A DNA stretch of 64,000 nucleotides from Cladosporium sp. IMV 00045 (lineage: Eukaryota; Ascomycota; Dothideomycetes; Cladosporiales; Cladosporiaceae): the NCBI GenBank assembly GCA_001931905.2, contig MSJI02000815.1:26794-90793 (forward strand). The letters are read 5' to 3'. The notes beneath the pieces were generated by a model. The model made no database searches. It saw only the letters and a list, made by a program, of their open reading frames with translations, and was not told where the DNA came from. Below, piece after piece: positions 31,950-41,700 of the stretch. The position numbers and the translations under genes are program-made. The first letter of the stretch is position 1; each line of letters begins with the position of its first letter.

Positions 31950-32239
31950 GAAGCCTCAGGCATCAAAGGGACATCTGATGTCGCGAGTCATGTCACTCGG
32001 CACATCAGGGTTAGGGTTACCCAGCAGCGAGATCGCCCGGTCCAGCGCGTTTCTCCTTGGGTGAAAAGTTGCGAATCCGCCTCCATCAGCCATTCACTTA
32101 CTTGACCACCCATCACCACCGCCATCACCACCACCGCCACCTCCTCCGCCCTCTATCTCCATCCCGCCCACGCCTCATCACCTGCTTCATCTCTTTGCAA
32201 CCTCTCAGCGCCACCACCTTCACATATACCTCTACCAAC
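31950..32239. promoter_or_regulatory. divergent promoter TRM732/TIM23 with telobox
   Basis: The 290 bp between two divergent starts contain AGGGTTAGGGTTA at 32007-32019, two and a half telomere units. Short CACCAC-rich runs (about 32108-32146) lie in the TIM23 leader. In fungi such teloboxes bind Tbf1/Teb1-like Myb factors in promoters of housekeeping genes. Confidence 0.5.
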
Positions 32240-32979
32240 ATGGGCGTTTGGGACGCTTTCACTGGGCGCAAGTCGCAACCCTCCGACCAACAACCCGCCA
32301 GCGCATCGCAAACCCTCACAGACACCGCCGCCGGCACTTCCTTCAACAACGTCTCTTCTGACGATGTCGGCTCCTTCATGACCACCCCTGGCGCATTCGA
32401 CGCATCGGCCCTCCACCCGCTCGCCGGCCTCAACCAAGACACCCTCGACTACCTCAGCCTCGACGACTCCGCCCTCTCAGATCTCCCCAACAGCAACTCA
32501 TTCCTGCCTTCGCGAGGGTGGTCTGACGACCTCTGCTACGGCGCCGGTGTCGCATATCTCGGCGCGCTCACAATGGGAGGTGTGTGGGGTCTGGCCGAGG
32601 GCCTGAACAGACTGCCGGCGACCGCACCTCCGAAGCTGCGTCTGAACTCCGTCCTCAACGCCGTCACACGAAGGGGTCCTTTCTTGGGCAACTCCGCCGG
32701 TGTCGTCGCCATGATGTACAACGGCTTCAACAGCACCATCGGCTACTACCGCGGCAAGCACGACTGGGCGAACAGCGTCGCCGCGGGCACCATCTCCGGC
32801 ATGATTTTCAAGAGCTCGCGGGGTCTGAGGCCCGCCATGGTTTCTGGTGGTATTGTTGGATCTCTGGCTGGCACCTGGGCTGTAAGTTTCGAATACCTCA
32901 CTCGCGTCTGATCTCCAAATCCATTGAAGTACTGACATCCAACCTCCAGCTTTCTCGCAAGATGTTCTTCGAGCAGTAA
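32240..32979 (+). CDS. TIM23: mitochondrial translocase Tim23, complete copy
   Basis: This is the channel-forming subunit of the TIM23 presequence translocase in the mitochondrial inner membrane. Exon 1 (32240-32881) and exon 2 (32950-32979) flank a 68-nt intron and give 223 aa; exon 2 encodes LSRKMFFEQ and the stop. The N-terminal half is the intermembrane-space domain with a Tim50/receptor-binding region (ALHPLAGLNQDTLDYLSLDD). The C-terminal half has four hydrophobic segments with the Tim17/22/23 marks DDLCYGAGVAYLGALTMGG, RGPFLGNSAGVVAMMYN and the Gly-rich GIVGSLAGTWA. The length fits. From 32640 to the end the gene is repeated at 34811-35151, beyond an assembly gap. Confidence 0.95.
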
Positions 32980-33938
32980 GCGGCTTACGACGAGCAAACG
33001 AAATATCGGCATCGACTTCACACGCATTCTTAGCAACTTGTATTTCGGCGGACGGGGGAAGCATTGTAAAAATATGATAGATCCGGTTGGTCCTTCAGCA
33101 TGGCGCCGGCGTCTCTTTTTTTTTTCTTGGTGTGGTTTGTGTGTGTGTGTGTGGAACACCTGTAATCTATAAGGCAGAACAACACTCTTCTCCGATCGAT
33201 GGGTTTAGCGCGCGCGGGATCAATCTTGGTTTGAGGATGAGTGGAATCCGGCCTGTATCTGTAAGAGTTGAGCAGTGGGAAAAGCAATCCAGTCCGATTT
33301 TCACAAATTCCAGGACTGTCTTTTTCTATTTCGTTTGTTTTCAATCCTCGGGATGGGAGGCTCCCAGACGCGATTGCGTGGTTTACTCGTGCGGTGTATC
33401 AACGACCTTCCAGCACTTGCATTCACATCAGTAGGTCTTCACATCATGTTTGTTCGTACTCATCTCCAGATCGAGACAACGCAGAATTTCCAGACGGCGA
33501 TCCAGACCTTGAACCGCACTTTAGCAATCTCGAAAGAGCAGTCGTCCGCATCACCTTCGCCAAATGAGAGGCTTGACGGCCATTGCCTGGAGGCTTGCTA
33601 TAAGTCGGCCACGAAGAAGAGGGAATCTGCTTGAAAAGACTTCAAGGAGGTTGGACGACCGGCTAATTTAAAAAGCAGGACTCGAGATGCTAAAAGACCG
33701 CTCTTCACGACGAAGCACAGTCTGAACACACGCTGCATGAGACAAATATGTGCCGCAAACCTTACCCAGAAAAGAAATCCGCGCCCCGACTCTGCTCTCT
33801 CGACACGAACAACAAATGACGCGAAGGGAAGCACTTCCCGTAAACAAATGGCAGTTCTCTGGCTCCATTCCTACTTCCCAAACCGCCATCCGTCGCAAAT
33901 CATCATCAACCGGTTCGACCAGACTCTCAGCAAACAAC
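32980..33938. other. TIM23 downstream spacer, copy A
   Basis: This 0.96 kb spacer belongs to the duplicated block and has a diverged partner at 35152-36106. It holds a (GT)n run near 33138-33153, absent at that length in copy B. A possible upstream coding extension of the next gene is not conserved in frame between copies beyond NKWQFSGS, so I treat this as non-coding. Confidence 0.5.
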
Positions 33939-34727
33939 ATGGCCAACGCAGACAACACCACCGCAAACACCTCGCAGCCTACAGCGTCACCGATCGATAA
34001 CACCAAGCCCTCAACTTCATCTTCAGAAACCGCCAACAACAACGCAACCGAACTCATCGCCCTTCTCGACCAGTACGTCTCCCTGAAAGGCCACACCATG
34101 ACAACCCACCCACCGCACCCTGAACTCACCCTCCCACCCCTACCTACAGACCACACCCCCATAGCCCTGCAAATGTACCCACCCACCTCCCTCGCCTCCC
34201 ACCTGCGCGCCCACGACCTCGAACAAAAAACCCTCGCCTCCCTCACCACCCGCATCACCACCCTAAGCGCCGACCCACTCACCCTAGAAAATGCGCACTC
34301 TTACCTCGAAAGGGAATTCACCCACCTCCAGCGCCCAGCAGCAGAACAAGAAGCTTTCAAATTCCTTCCCCTCCCGCAAAAACTAACCCATCTCCGCCGA
34401 CAACAAATTCTCGCAATCCAACCGCCTCACCCGCCCGAGTTTCGCAGCATGCTGGTGGTGGGGATCAACGCCGCCGGCCTGCCGGATCCGGTTGTGGGTG
34501 TTTACCTTCCTGTCCCAGCGGATTGGGAAGAGTATGAGAAGGCGCTGGGGGATGTGATGGGGTCCTGCAGCGAAGAAGGGGAAGGGAAAGGGGGAAAGGG
34601 TTGGGTGTATCAAAACATCGACAAAAAGGGAAGAGTGGAGAGGGAAGTGAGAAGTTTGAGGGGGGAGGAGGGGTATGCCGCTATGCGGCGGGAGTTGAGG
34701 GAGGGCGGTGGGGTGTTAGTTTGGCGG
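33939..34727 (+). CDS. unknown conserved protein, copy A, 3' end in gap
   Basis: No family recognised. The 263 codons from the ATG at 33939 reach a GTATGT donor at 34728; the intron runs into the assembly gap, so the last exon is missing. The ATG was chosen because copy B has an equivalent one at 36107 and both continue (N/D)TSQPTASPI. The N-terminus is Thr/Ser/Asn-rich. The conserved core contains HPELTLPPLPTDHTPIAL, then MYPPTSL, EFRSMLVVGINAAGLPDP, VVGVYLPV and KGWVYQNIDKKGR, with charged helices between. No signal peptide or membrane segment is visible. The core strand-rich part (FRSMLVVG, GVYLP) suggests a small folded domain; function unknown. Confidence 0.72.
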
Positions 34728-34751
34728 GTATGTGCTTTTTCTTCTTGTCTT

Positions 34752-34782
<31 letters not shown>

Positions 34783-34786
34783 TTTT
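34752..34786. repeat. CT microsatellite and T run at the gap edge
   Basis: About eleven CT units are followed by a long T run inside the intron of the copy A gene, four bases before the N gap. This low-complexity tract plausibly caused the assembly break. Confidence 0.9.
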
Positions 34787-34790
34787 CTTT

Positions 34791-34810
34791 NNNNNNNNNN
34801 NNNNNNNNNN
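34791..34810. other. assembly gap (20 N)
   Basis: Twenty Ns; a round number suggests a placeholder of unknown true size. The missing DNA should include the last exon of the copy A unknown gene and, if the second TIM23 is complete, its first 400 coding bases and promoter. Confidence 0.98.
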
Positions 34811-35151
34811 GTCTGAACTCCGTCCTCAACGCCGTCACACGAAGGGGTCCTTTCTTGGGTAACTCCGCCGGTGTCGTCGCCATGATGTACAACGGCTTCA
34901 ACAGCACCATCGGATACTACCGCGGCAAGCACGACTGGGCGAACAGCGTCGCCGCGGGCACCATCTCCGGCATGATTTTCAAGAGCTCGCGGGGTCTGAG
35001 GCCCGCCATGGTTTCTGGTGGTATTGTTGGATCTCTAGCTGGCACCTGGGCTGTAAGTTTTGAATACTCCGCTCGCGTCTGATATCCAAATCCATCCAAA
35101 TACTGACATATCAACCTCCAGCTTTCTCGCAAGATGTTCTTCGAGCAGTAA
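34811..35151 (+). CDS. TIM23: Tim23, second copy, 5' end in gap
   Basis: Partial exon 1 (34811-35052), a 69-nt intron and exon 2 (35122-35151) encode the last 89 residues of Tim23, with no amino-acid change from the complete copy. By eye, exon 1 differs at three sites, all silent third positions (Gly, Gly, Leu), while the intron has several changes. Splice sites and stop are intact. Whether the 5' half exists cannot be known because the sequence begins at the N gap. The absence of replacement changes fits a gene under selection or a very young or gene-converted copy, rather than a decaying fragment. Confidence 0.8.
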
Positions 35152-36106
35152 GCGACCTGCAACGAGGCAGACGAAAGGACGGCATCAACTTCACACGCAT
35201 TATTAGCAACTTGTATTTCGGCGGACGGGGGGAGCATTGTAAAAATATGATAGATCCGGTTGGTCCTTCAGCATGGCGCCGGCGTCTCTTTTTTTTCTTG
35301 GTGTGGTTTGTGTGTGGTACACCTGTAATCTATAAGGCAGAAAACACTCTTCTCCGATCGATGGATTTAGCGCGCGCGGGGTCAATCTTGGTTTTGAGGA
35401 TGAGAGGGGGATCCGGTCTGTATCTGTAAGAGTTGAGCAGTGGGAAAAGCAATACATTTCGATTTTTGCAAGTCTTCAGGGCTGTTTATCTCTGTTTCGT
35501 TTTGTCTCTGAGTACTTGGGACTGAAGACTCCCAGACGCGATGGCGTGGTTTACTCGTGCGGTGTATTGACGACTTTCCAGCACCATTTGCATTTGCATT
35601 TACATTGGTACATCTCATATGATGTTCGTTCATACTCATCTCCAGATCGACACAACGCAATATTTCCAGATGGCGATCCAGACCTCTAACCGCGCTTCAG
35701 CAATCTCGAAAGAGCAGTGGTCCGCATCACCTTCGCCAAATGAGCGGCTTGACGGTCGTTGCCTGGAGACCTGCTACAAGGCGGTCACGTAGGAGAGGGG
35801 ACCTGCTTGGAAAGACCTCAAGGAGGTGAGACGAACGGCTGACTTAGAAGGCAGGACTCGAGATGCTACACGACGAAGGGCAGTCTGAACACACACTGCA
35901 TGAGACAAATATGTGCCGCAAACCTTAGCCAGAAGAAAATCCATGCCGTGAATTTGCTCTTTCGGCACGGACAAGAAACGGCGCAAAAGGGAGCACTTCT
36001 TGTAAACAAATGGCAGTTCTCTGGCTCTACACCTTCCCAGACCGCCACCCGCCACAACTCATCACCAACCAGTCCAACCAACCTCTCATCAACCGACATA
36101 GTCAAC
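35152..36106. other. TIM23 downstream spacer, copy B
   Basis: This is the diverged counterpart of 32980-33938, with many substitutions and small indels; the GT run is shortened. An in-frame extension upstream from 35900 exists only in this copy. No other gene was seen. Confidence 0.5.
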
Positions 36107-37161
36107 ATGGAAACCACCTTCGCAGACACCTCACAGCCCACAGCATCACCAATCAACACCACCAACCCCTCAACCTTCTCCTCATCCACCACCATCACCA
36201 CCACGAACAACAACGCAACCGCCCTCCTCGCCCTTCTAGACCAGTACATCCACCTCAAAGGCTTCACCCTAACAACCAACCCACCGCACCCTGAACTCAC
36301 CCTCCCACCCCTACCCACAGACCACACCCCCATAGCCCTGCGAATGTACCCACCCACCTCCCTACTTACCCACCTATGCGCCCACGAAACCGAACAACAA
36401 GAACTCACCTCCCTCAGCATCCGCATCGCCACCCTAAGCGCCGACCCTCTCGTCCTCGCAAAAGCGCACACCCGCCTCGAAAGCGAGTACACCCACCTCC
36501 AGCGCCCATCAGCAGAGCACGAAACTTTCAAATCCCTCCCCCTCCCGCAAAACTTAACCCACGTCCGCCGGCAACAAAGCCTTGCAACCCAGCCCGCTCG
36601 CAAGCTTGAGTTTCGCAGTATGGTGGTGGTGGGGATGAGCGCCGCCGGCCTGCCTGATCCGATGGTGGGGGTCTATCTCCCTCTCTCAACTACATGGGAA
36701 GAATACAAGCGTGCGATGAGGGATGTGATGGGGTCCTGCAGCGAAGAAGGGGAAGGGGAAAAGGGTTGGGTGTATCAAAACATCGACAAAAAGGGGAGGG
36801 CGGAGAGGGAAGTGAGAAGCTTGAGGGGGGAGGGAGAGTATGTTGATCTGAGGAGGGTATTGAGGCAGGGGGGTGGGGTGTTGGTTTGGAGGGTATGTTC
36901 TCCTCTATCCTCAATTCTTTTCTTTTCATTTCAAGGAAGGGAAACTTCTCATGGTTGAAGTTGAGCTACAGAAAGCTGACCATTTCTTTTGTTTTTGCAT
37001 AGGAACGACTCTGGCGCGCTTCTCAGGAGGCGAAAGCGAGAGAGAAAGAGGCGGGGAGGTGGAGGAGGAGGGATGATGAGTTGGGGGATGTTGATTTTGA
37101 AGATATAATGTTGGGGAGGGATGGTGAGAGGGTGGTGGGGTATGAGGAGGGGGTGTGGTGA
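36107..37161 (+). CDS. unknown conserved protein, copy B, complete
   Basis: This is the full-length paralogue of the copy A gene. Exon 1 (36107-36892) and exon 2 (37003-37161) flank a 110-nt intron (GTATGT donor, GCTGAC branch, GCATAG acceptor) and give 314 aa. Exon 1 is roughly 70% identical to copy A by eye, with conserved islands PPHPELTLPPLPTDHTPIAL, FRSM-VVG, AAGLPDP and WVYQNIDKKGR and variable charged helices. Exon 2 adds ERLWRASQEAKAREKEAGRW, a basic helix, and an acidic tail with DELGDVDFEDIMLG. An upstream in-frame ATG at 35900 would add 69 aa but is not matched in copy A. Function unknown. Confidence 0.75.
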
Positions 37162-37414
37162 GAGGAGGGGGGTAATGTATTGTCACTGAACAGATAGGGA
37201 GTGAAAATAAGCTGGGCGAATTCAGCTGAAAGAACTACAACGAAGGTAGAGATTTGTGAAAATACCAGCTTGGAAACGTCTTGCAAGTTTTGATAATGCT
37301 TGAAAGATCGTCTGCAGGTATAGTCGTCACTTTTTCAAATCCCTTTCCAAAAATTCCCAAACCACATCAAACCCATCTCCAGCTCCTCATAATCATCACC
37401 CCATAAATTCAATA

Positions 37415-39510
37415 TCACTTCCCCTGCATCTTCCTAATCCTCTCCTCCGCCGCCCTCGCCCTCCTCTCCCTCTCGAGCCTGAAGCGCATCTCATCCGTCA
37501 TACCCCTCGCATCCTCCATCCTGCGCTCCTCAGCCGTCAAAGCCGGTTTCTGCACCAGCGTTCTTCCCGCACCGAACTTCTTCTCGCGACCCTGCTCGAC
37601 GCGCTCCGCATCCGCTTTCCTCAACTTCTCCGTCTCGCGCTCCCGGCGTTGTTTTTCCGCCGCTTCCTCCGCGGCCTTCTCTTCCTTCTCGCGAGAGCTG
37701 CGCGCATCTGCTTCGGATTGGGATAGAGGTGCGGGAACGTTCGCCCCGTCCCAGGGCCATTTGGTTTCGCCTAGGGCGGAGCGGGCGAGGCGGAAGGCGT
37801 CGCGGGTTGCGCGGTCGCCGGCCAGGTCGAAGGGTGGTTTCGCATCGCCGTTGGGGAGGGTGGGGTCGCTGCCTGCTTTTGTCAGGAGGGCGGAGACGCA
37901 GGCGGGGCTGTTGGAGGAGGCGGCGAGGTGGAGGGGGGTGGGGGCGTGGTGGTTTTGTTCGGCGGGGAAGAAGCGGAAGTCGGGTGAGAGGGCGTTCGAT
38001 TGGATGTAGGAGATGAGGCCGGGAGCTTTTGATCGCCGGATGAGAGCTTGGAGTTGGGTGGTGTGGAGGGTGGCTTCTTCGTCTTGTTTGGAAGGTTTGG
38101 AGGCTTTGGCTGCGGAGGCTTTTGCGTTTGCTTGGGCTTGAGCCTGGGCTTGGGCCTTCGCTGCTGCCGCTGCTGCCTCTTCGGCTTGTTGGGCAATGGC
38201 TGCTTCGTCGATGGTGCGGACTTTCACTCTTGTGAGCTCGACGAAGGCTTTCATCAGCTCGGACTGGGTTGCTCTGCGGGTGTTGAATGGGAAGCCACGT
38301 AATCTGGTGTCCTTCACACTGAGGACTTGGCCATCGTAAGGGCCGAATAGTGTCCGCCTGTTTGTACTGCCGGTGGCTCGTACAAAGATGCGCTCTGAGC
38401 TATCGATCCAAGGCTTCCATTCAGTCAGAAGATCGCGGACCTCCTGCTCCAGAGCAGCCTCGTTATATCTTCTGATGCTGGATCCAGCACTGTGCGCATT
38501 GCCCTTAGAGTTGTCATTGGCAGACTGCGAGCCACCCTGCTTGCGACGTGTCGTGTACCTGTGGAAAGTTTTGTGTGCGACGACTGTGGCAGAGCGGTCT
38601 TCGACGCCTGCTTTCTTGACCAGCTTCGGGGTGAGAGAGACGAGCATTCCGGCGAAGTGACCTCCTCCGATCATACACAGGAAGTAGTGTGGGCCGGAAG
38701 CACTTGTATCTTTCTGCACCATGGAAGCAGGGAGAGCGACGCCGCCGTCCTGCTCTTCAGATTGCTGCTTCGCATGAGGATTAGGTGGAGGCTTTGCGGC
38801 GAGCTGTTTGTTCTGTATCGATTTGACCAAAGTACCTTCTCCATCCTCTTCGTCTGCAGGCAGGATAGCTCTGTAAATGCCCACCGAGGTGTTCTTGGGC
38901 AATTTGGGCGAGTCGAACCAAATCATTGGCGGCTTTCCAGCATCTTTCTTCCTCTTCTTGACAGGCGCATCCTCAGCATCGCCGTCCGTGACTTTCGCCT
39001 GCCTCTTGAGCAGCGCACTCAAAGTGGTATCTTTTGATTTCGCATTCCCAAGCTCGCCATCCTCGTCATCCTCCGAATCCGAAGTATCCGAACCAGAGAT
39101 GCTCTCGTCCAGCTGGCCGACCAAACGCTCAAATTCAGCCTCATCCACGGGCTTACGCCCTCGCATCTTCTGCTTGAGATTGTATCCATGGATGTCTGAG
39201 CGCATGTGGCTCCTCTGCTCTTGCAGGGTCGGGAAGGAGAGGGCGCAGAGACCGCATGATGTCGCTTTGGACGGGCCGTCTTGCTGGTCGCTTTCTTGGG
39301 GTGTAGGGACGGAGGATGTCTCTGGTGAGGGCTCGACGGGTGCGGTAGATGGTTGCGACTTTAGCTGCAAGGTGTACAGCAGTTCTTCGGGCAGATCGAA
39401 GACTGTCACATGTTAGCGGGCCGTGCGTGAGGAAGATCAAAGGGCGATTTAGTTGCTGGGCGCATACCGTACAAAGGGCGCTGGGTGAGCTTGTCGCCTG
39501 GTTGCGCCAT
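37415..39510 (-). CDS. VMS1: Vms1/ANKZF1-type peptidyl-tRNA hydrolase
   Basis: This ribosome-quality-control factor releases stalled nascent chains from 60S-bound tRNA and also acts with Cdc48 at mitochondria. Exon 1 (39510-39468) and exon 2 (39402-37415) flank a 65-nt intron (GTATGC donor, TGACAG acceptor) and give 676 aa; the join reads RPLYVFDLPEELL. The N-terminal C2H2 finger has CGLC...H...H. The VLRF1 domain contains PHYFLCMIGGGHFAG, KTFHRYTTRRKQGGSQS (the GGSQ catalytic loop with its Gln) and RRYNEAALEQEV. An Ala/Gln low-complexity stretch and an ankyrin repeat (TPLHLAASSNSPACVSALL) follow. The coiled-coil C-terminus ends with a VIM-like basic helix (RRARAAEERIRKMQGK) expected to bind Cdc48. 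Confidence 0.94.
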
Positions 39511-40101
39511 GGCCTTGTGTTTTTTTCTTTGGTTCTGTCGAGGATTGGGACAGCCGAGTGGGATGTCGTGGTATACCTCACTCGGATTGTCGAGATGATT
39601 GCATGTGTTGCTCACAGTCTTGGACTTTTGCTGCTTGACGGCCATGGCGTCATGACGATCGGTTGATTTCACACGCCCGAACCCGCAGAAACGCGCGCGC
39701 CATCCGCGTCTCTTAAGGCCAGCACAGCCAGCGCTTGACCATTATCACCGAGTCTATTCACCACTTGGAATCAGTTACTAAGACACGCCAAGTGGAACCC
39801 TGATGGTCGCTCGAGTTGCTTGAGGCTGCCACGCGCCCTGCATTTGACTTCACTTCCACTTGACTCTTCCCGTCCGTCTCTCAACCAAATCCGGCCGTGT
39901 CACTGGATATTGCCATTTTTGTCCTCTCGGTCGTGGTCCCGCTGTATCAAATCTAGGACTCCTAGGAAGTCTCCAGGAAAGCATCTTCCGGACACGCCAC
40001 CCAGCGATATCAGCATCGCCATCGCATACGGTCCTACGCTGTTATCACCCATGCAATAATTAGATTCTACAGCATATACGACACGCGACATACTGCCCGC
40101 C
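39511..40101. promoter_or_regulatory. divergent promoter, VMS1 / ZRT3-like
   Basis: A 591-bp spacer between divergent starts, with no distinctive repeat. The right half is the leader of the zinc transporter gene. No Zap1-type zinc-response site was recognised. Confidence 0.45.
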
Positions 40102-41700
40102 ATGGTTCTGTCCAACGACGAGCGAGGATGGGTCATGACCATCCTCAGTGGAATCGCATGCATCCTGGGAGCTTCCGTCATTTGTGTCGACATCATCATC
40201 CGCCAATTCCCCGGGAAACGGAACTTCAGGATACAGGACAGCGACTCGTTTCTCTCAATGTCGCTAAGTCTGAGTTTCGGTGTAATGTTGTTCTCAGCTT
40301 TGTACAGCATGCTTCCTTCCGCGAAGAGGTCTCTGCAGGATGGTGGTTTCACACCCAAAGCTGCCGCGTGGATCCTGATCGCCTGCTTTATTGGAGGTGT
40401 CGTGGGCATTCAAATCATCTCACGCATTCTTCATCAGTTCGTCCCTTCTCACGTCGTGGACTGCGAGCACAGCCACGAGGAGGATGGCCTCAAGGATGCC
40501 GCCGAGCAACCGCACCACCACAATCACGCGGTGGCGAATAGACCCAATCGATCAAGGACAAACTCATTGCCCGGACACACCCCGCTTGGCCCGAAACAGA
40601 AAAACTCCGTCTCTAGGCATCAATCGTACTTTGGAGCAAATACTCAGGGAGCCCCATACGGACCAACCGCCGAGACCGAATCCCATGACGAGGACATGAG
40701 CAAGGCTCCTGCTTCACCAGTCCGAAGGCCATCTCTTCAACAGCGATTGACTGCTGGTATCTCGCAGCTGACTTCTCGATCAAAACCGAAATGTGACTGC
40801 GAGGGACCCTGTTATGGCTTCAGCGATGTGTGTGGTTCCGACTGCTTCAAGAATGTGAACGCGAAAGGCGGCGCACGTGGCCCCGTGAAGCCTGCTTCAG
40901 TGAGCACACGTCCTTGGGCTGTCAAGTCTGCAACGGCGACGACTATGGCGCCAATGACTGAGGCTACCCCTTTACTTCAAAATATCGCGGAAGAACCCAA
41001 TCGTGCACCTGAGCCGACTCGCCACGTCTCCGAAACCACCGCCAACACCGCAGAGGTCAACGGCTTCTCCGACCCTTTCGCCAGCAACGGATCCACATCC
41101 AACTCGCAACGCGACAGCGAACAAACCCTCGCCCCCGACCAACACTCACAACATCTCCACAAAACCCACACCCACTCCACAACAACATCATCCCACAAAC
41201 CCGACCACCACCACCACGTCCCTCAAAATGCCTTCCTCTCCATCGGCCTGCAAACCTCCATCGCCATCGCCCTGCACAAGCTCCCCGAAGGCTTCATAAC
41301 CTACGCGACGAACCACGCCAACCCCAAACTGGGCGTGGCCGTCTTCCTCGCCCTCTTCATCCACAACATCACCGAAGGCTTCGCCATGGCGCTCCCCCTC
41401 TACCTCGCCCTGAACTCGCGCACGAAAGCCATGGCGACGAGCTTCGTGCTCGGCGGCCTCTCGCAACCCATCGGCGCGGGTGTCGCGGCGCTCTGGTTCA
41501 AAATCGCGGGCGAGGGAGATTGGGCGCCGAGTGAGGGGGTTTATGGTGCTATGTTTGCTGTTACGGCGGGGATTATGGCGAGTGTGGCATTGCAGCTGTT
41601 CAGCGAGAGTTTGGATTTGACGCATAGTCGCGGGTTGTGCATGGTGGGCGCGTTTGTGGGGATGGGTGTGCTGGGGGTGTCTAGTGCGCTGACGGCTTGA
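40102..41700 (+). CDS. ZRT3: ZIP-family zinc transporter, Zrt3-like
   Basis: This 532-aa intronless ZIP transporter resembles Zrt3, which exports stored zinc from the vacuole. TM1-3 occupy residues 10-110. A long loop (115-370) is His-rich (EHSHEEDG, HHHNH, KTHTHS, DHHHHV) and contains a Cys cluster CDCEGPCYGFSDVCGSDC. The C-terminal TM4-8 carry the metal-path motifs LHKLPEGFITYAT (about 393-405) and HNITEGFAMALPLYLA (about 424-439), both ZIP signatures. The start is the first ATG and gives a short lumenal N-terminus. The compartment is inferred from the family. The last 180 nt are G-rich in the sense strand, unlike the C-rich stretch before. Confidence 0.9.
   Translation: MVLSNDERGWVMTILSGIACILGASVICVDIIIRQFPGKRNFRIQDSDSFLSMSLSLSFGVMLFSALYSMLPSAKRSLQDGGFTPKAAAWILIACFIGGVVGIQIISRILHQFVPSHVVDCEHSHEEDGLKDAAEQPHHHNHAVANRPNRSRTNSLPGHTPLGPKQKNSVSRHQSYFGANTQGAPYGPTAETESHDEDMSKAPASPVRRPSLQQRLTAGISQLTSRSKPKCDCEGPCYGFSDVCGSDCFKNVNAKGGARGPVKPASVSTRPWAVKSATATTMAPMTEATPLLQNIAEEPNRAPEPTRHVSETTANTAEVNGFSDPFASNGSTSNSQRDSEQTLAPDQHSQHLHKTHTHSTTTSSHKPDHHHHVPQNAFLSIGLQTSIAIALHKLPEGFITYATNHANPKLGVAVFLALFIHNITEGFAMALPLYLALNSRTKAMATSFVLGGLSQPIGAGVAALWFKIAGEGDWAPSEGVYGAMFAVTAGIMASVALQLFSESLDLTHSRGLCMVGAFVGMGVLGVSSALTA

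Larger units (their letters stand above)
32640..34740. repeat. segmental duplication, copy A
   Basis: The block runs from inside TIM23 exon 1 through the downstream unknown gene to the CT-rich tract at the gap. It matches 34811-36905 collinearly with a spacing of about 2.17 kb (2,171 at the TIM23 intron, 2,165 at the end of exon 1 of the unknown gene). TIM23 coding DNA is nearly identical; the spacer is clearly similar but with indels, such as a longer GT run at about 33138-33153. Confidence 0.9.
34811..36905. repeat. segmental duplication, copy B
   Basis: This is the partner of 32640-34740. It starts exactly at the gap edge, inside a TIM23 codon, and stays collinear through the TIM23 intron, exon 2, spacer and the unknown gene. 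Beyond the end of exon 1 of the unknown gene the copies cannot be compared because copy A enters the gap. Confidence 0.9.

Noticed and set aside
34811..35151. Calling the second TIM23 a pseudogene
   Set aside because: All visible coding sequence, splice sites and the stop are intact and changes are silent; the missing 5' end coincides with the N gap.
35900..36106. Upstream in-frame start of the copy B unknown gene
   Set aside because: The extension of 69 codons is not preserved in the same frame in copy A, so the shared downstream ATG was preferred.
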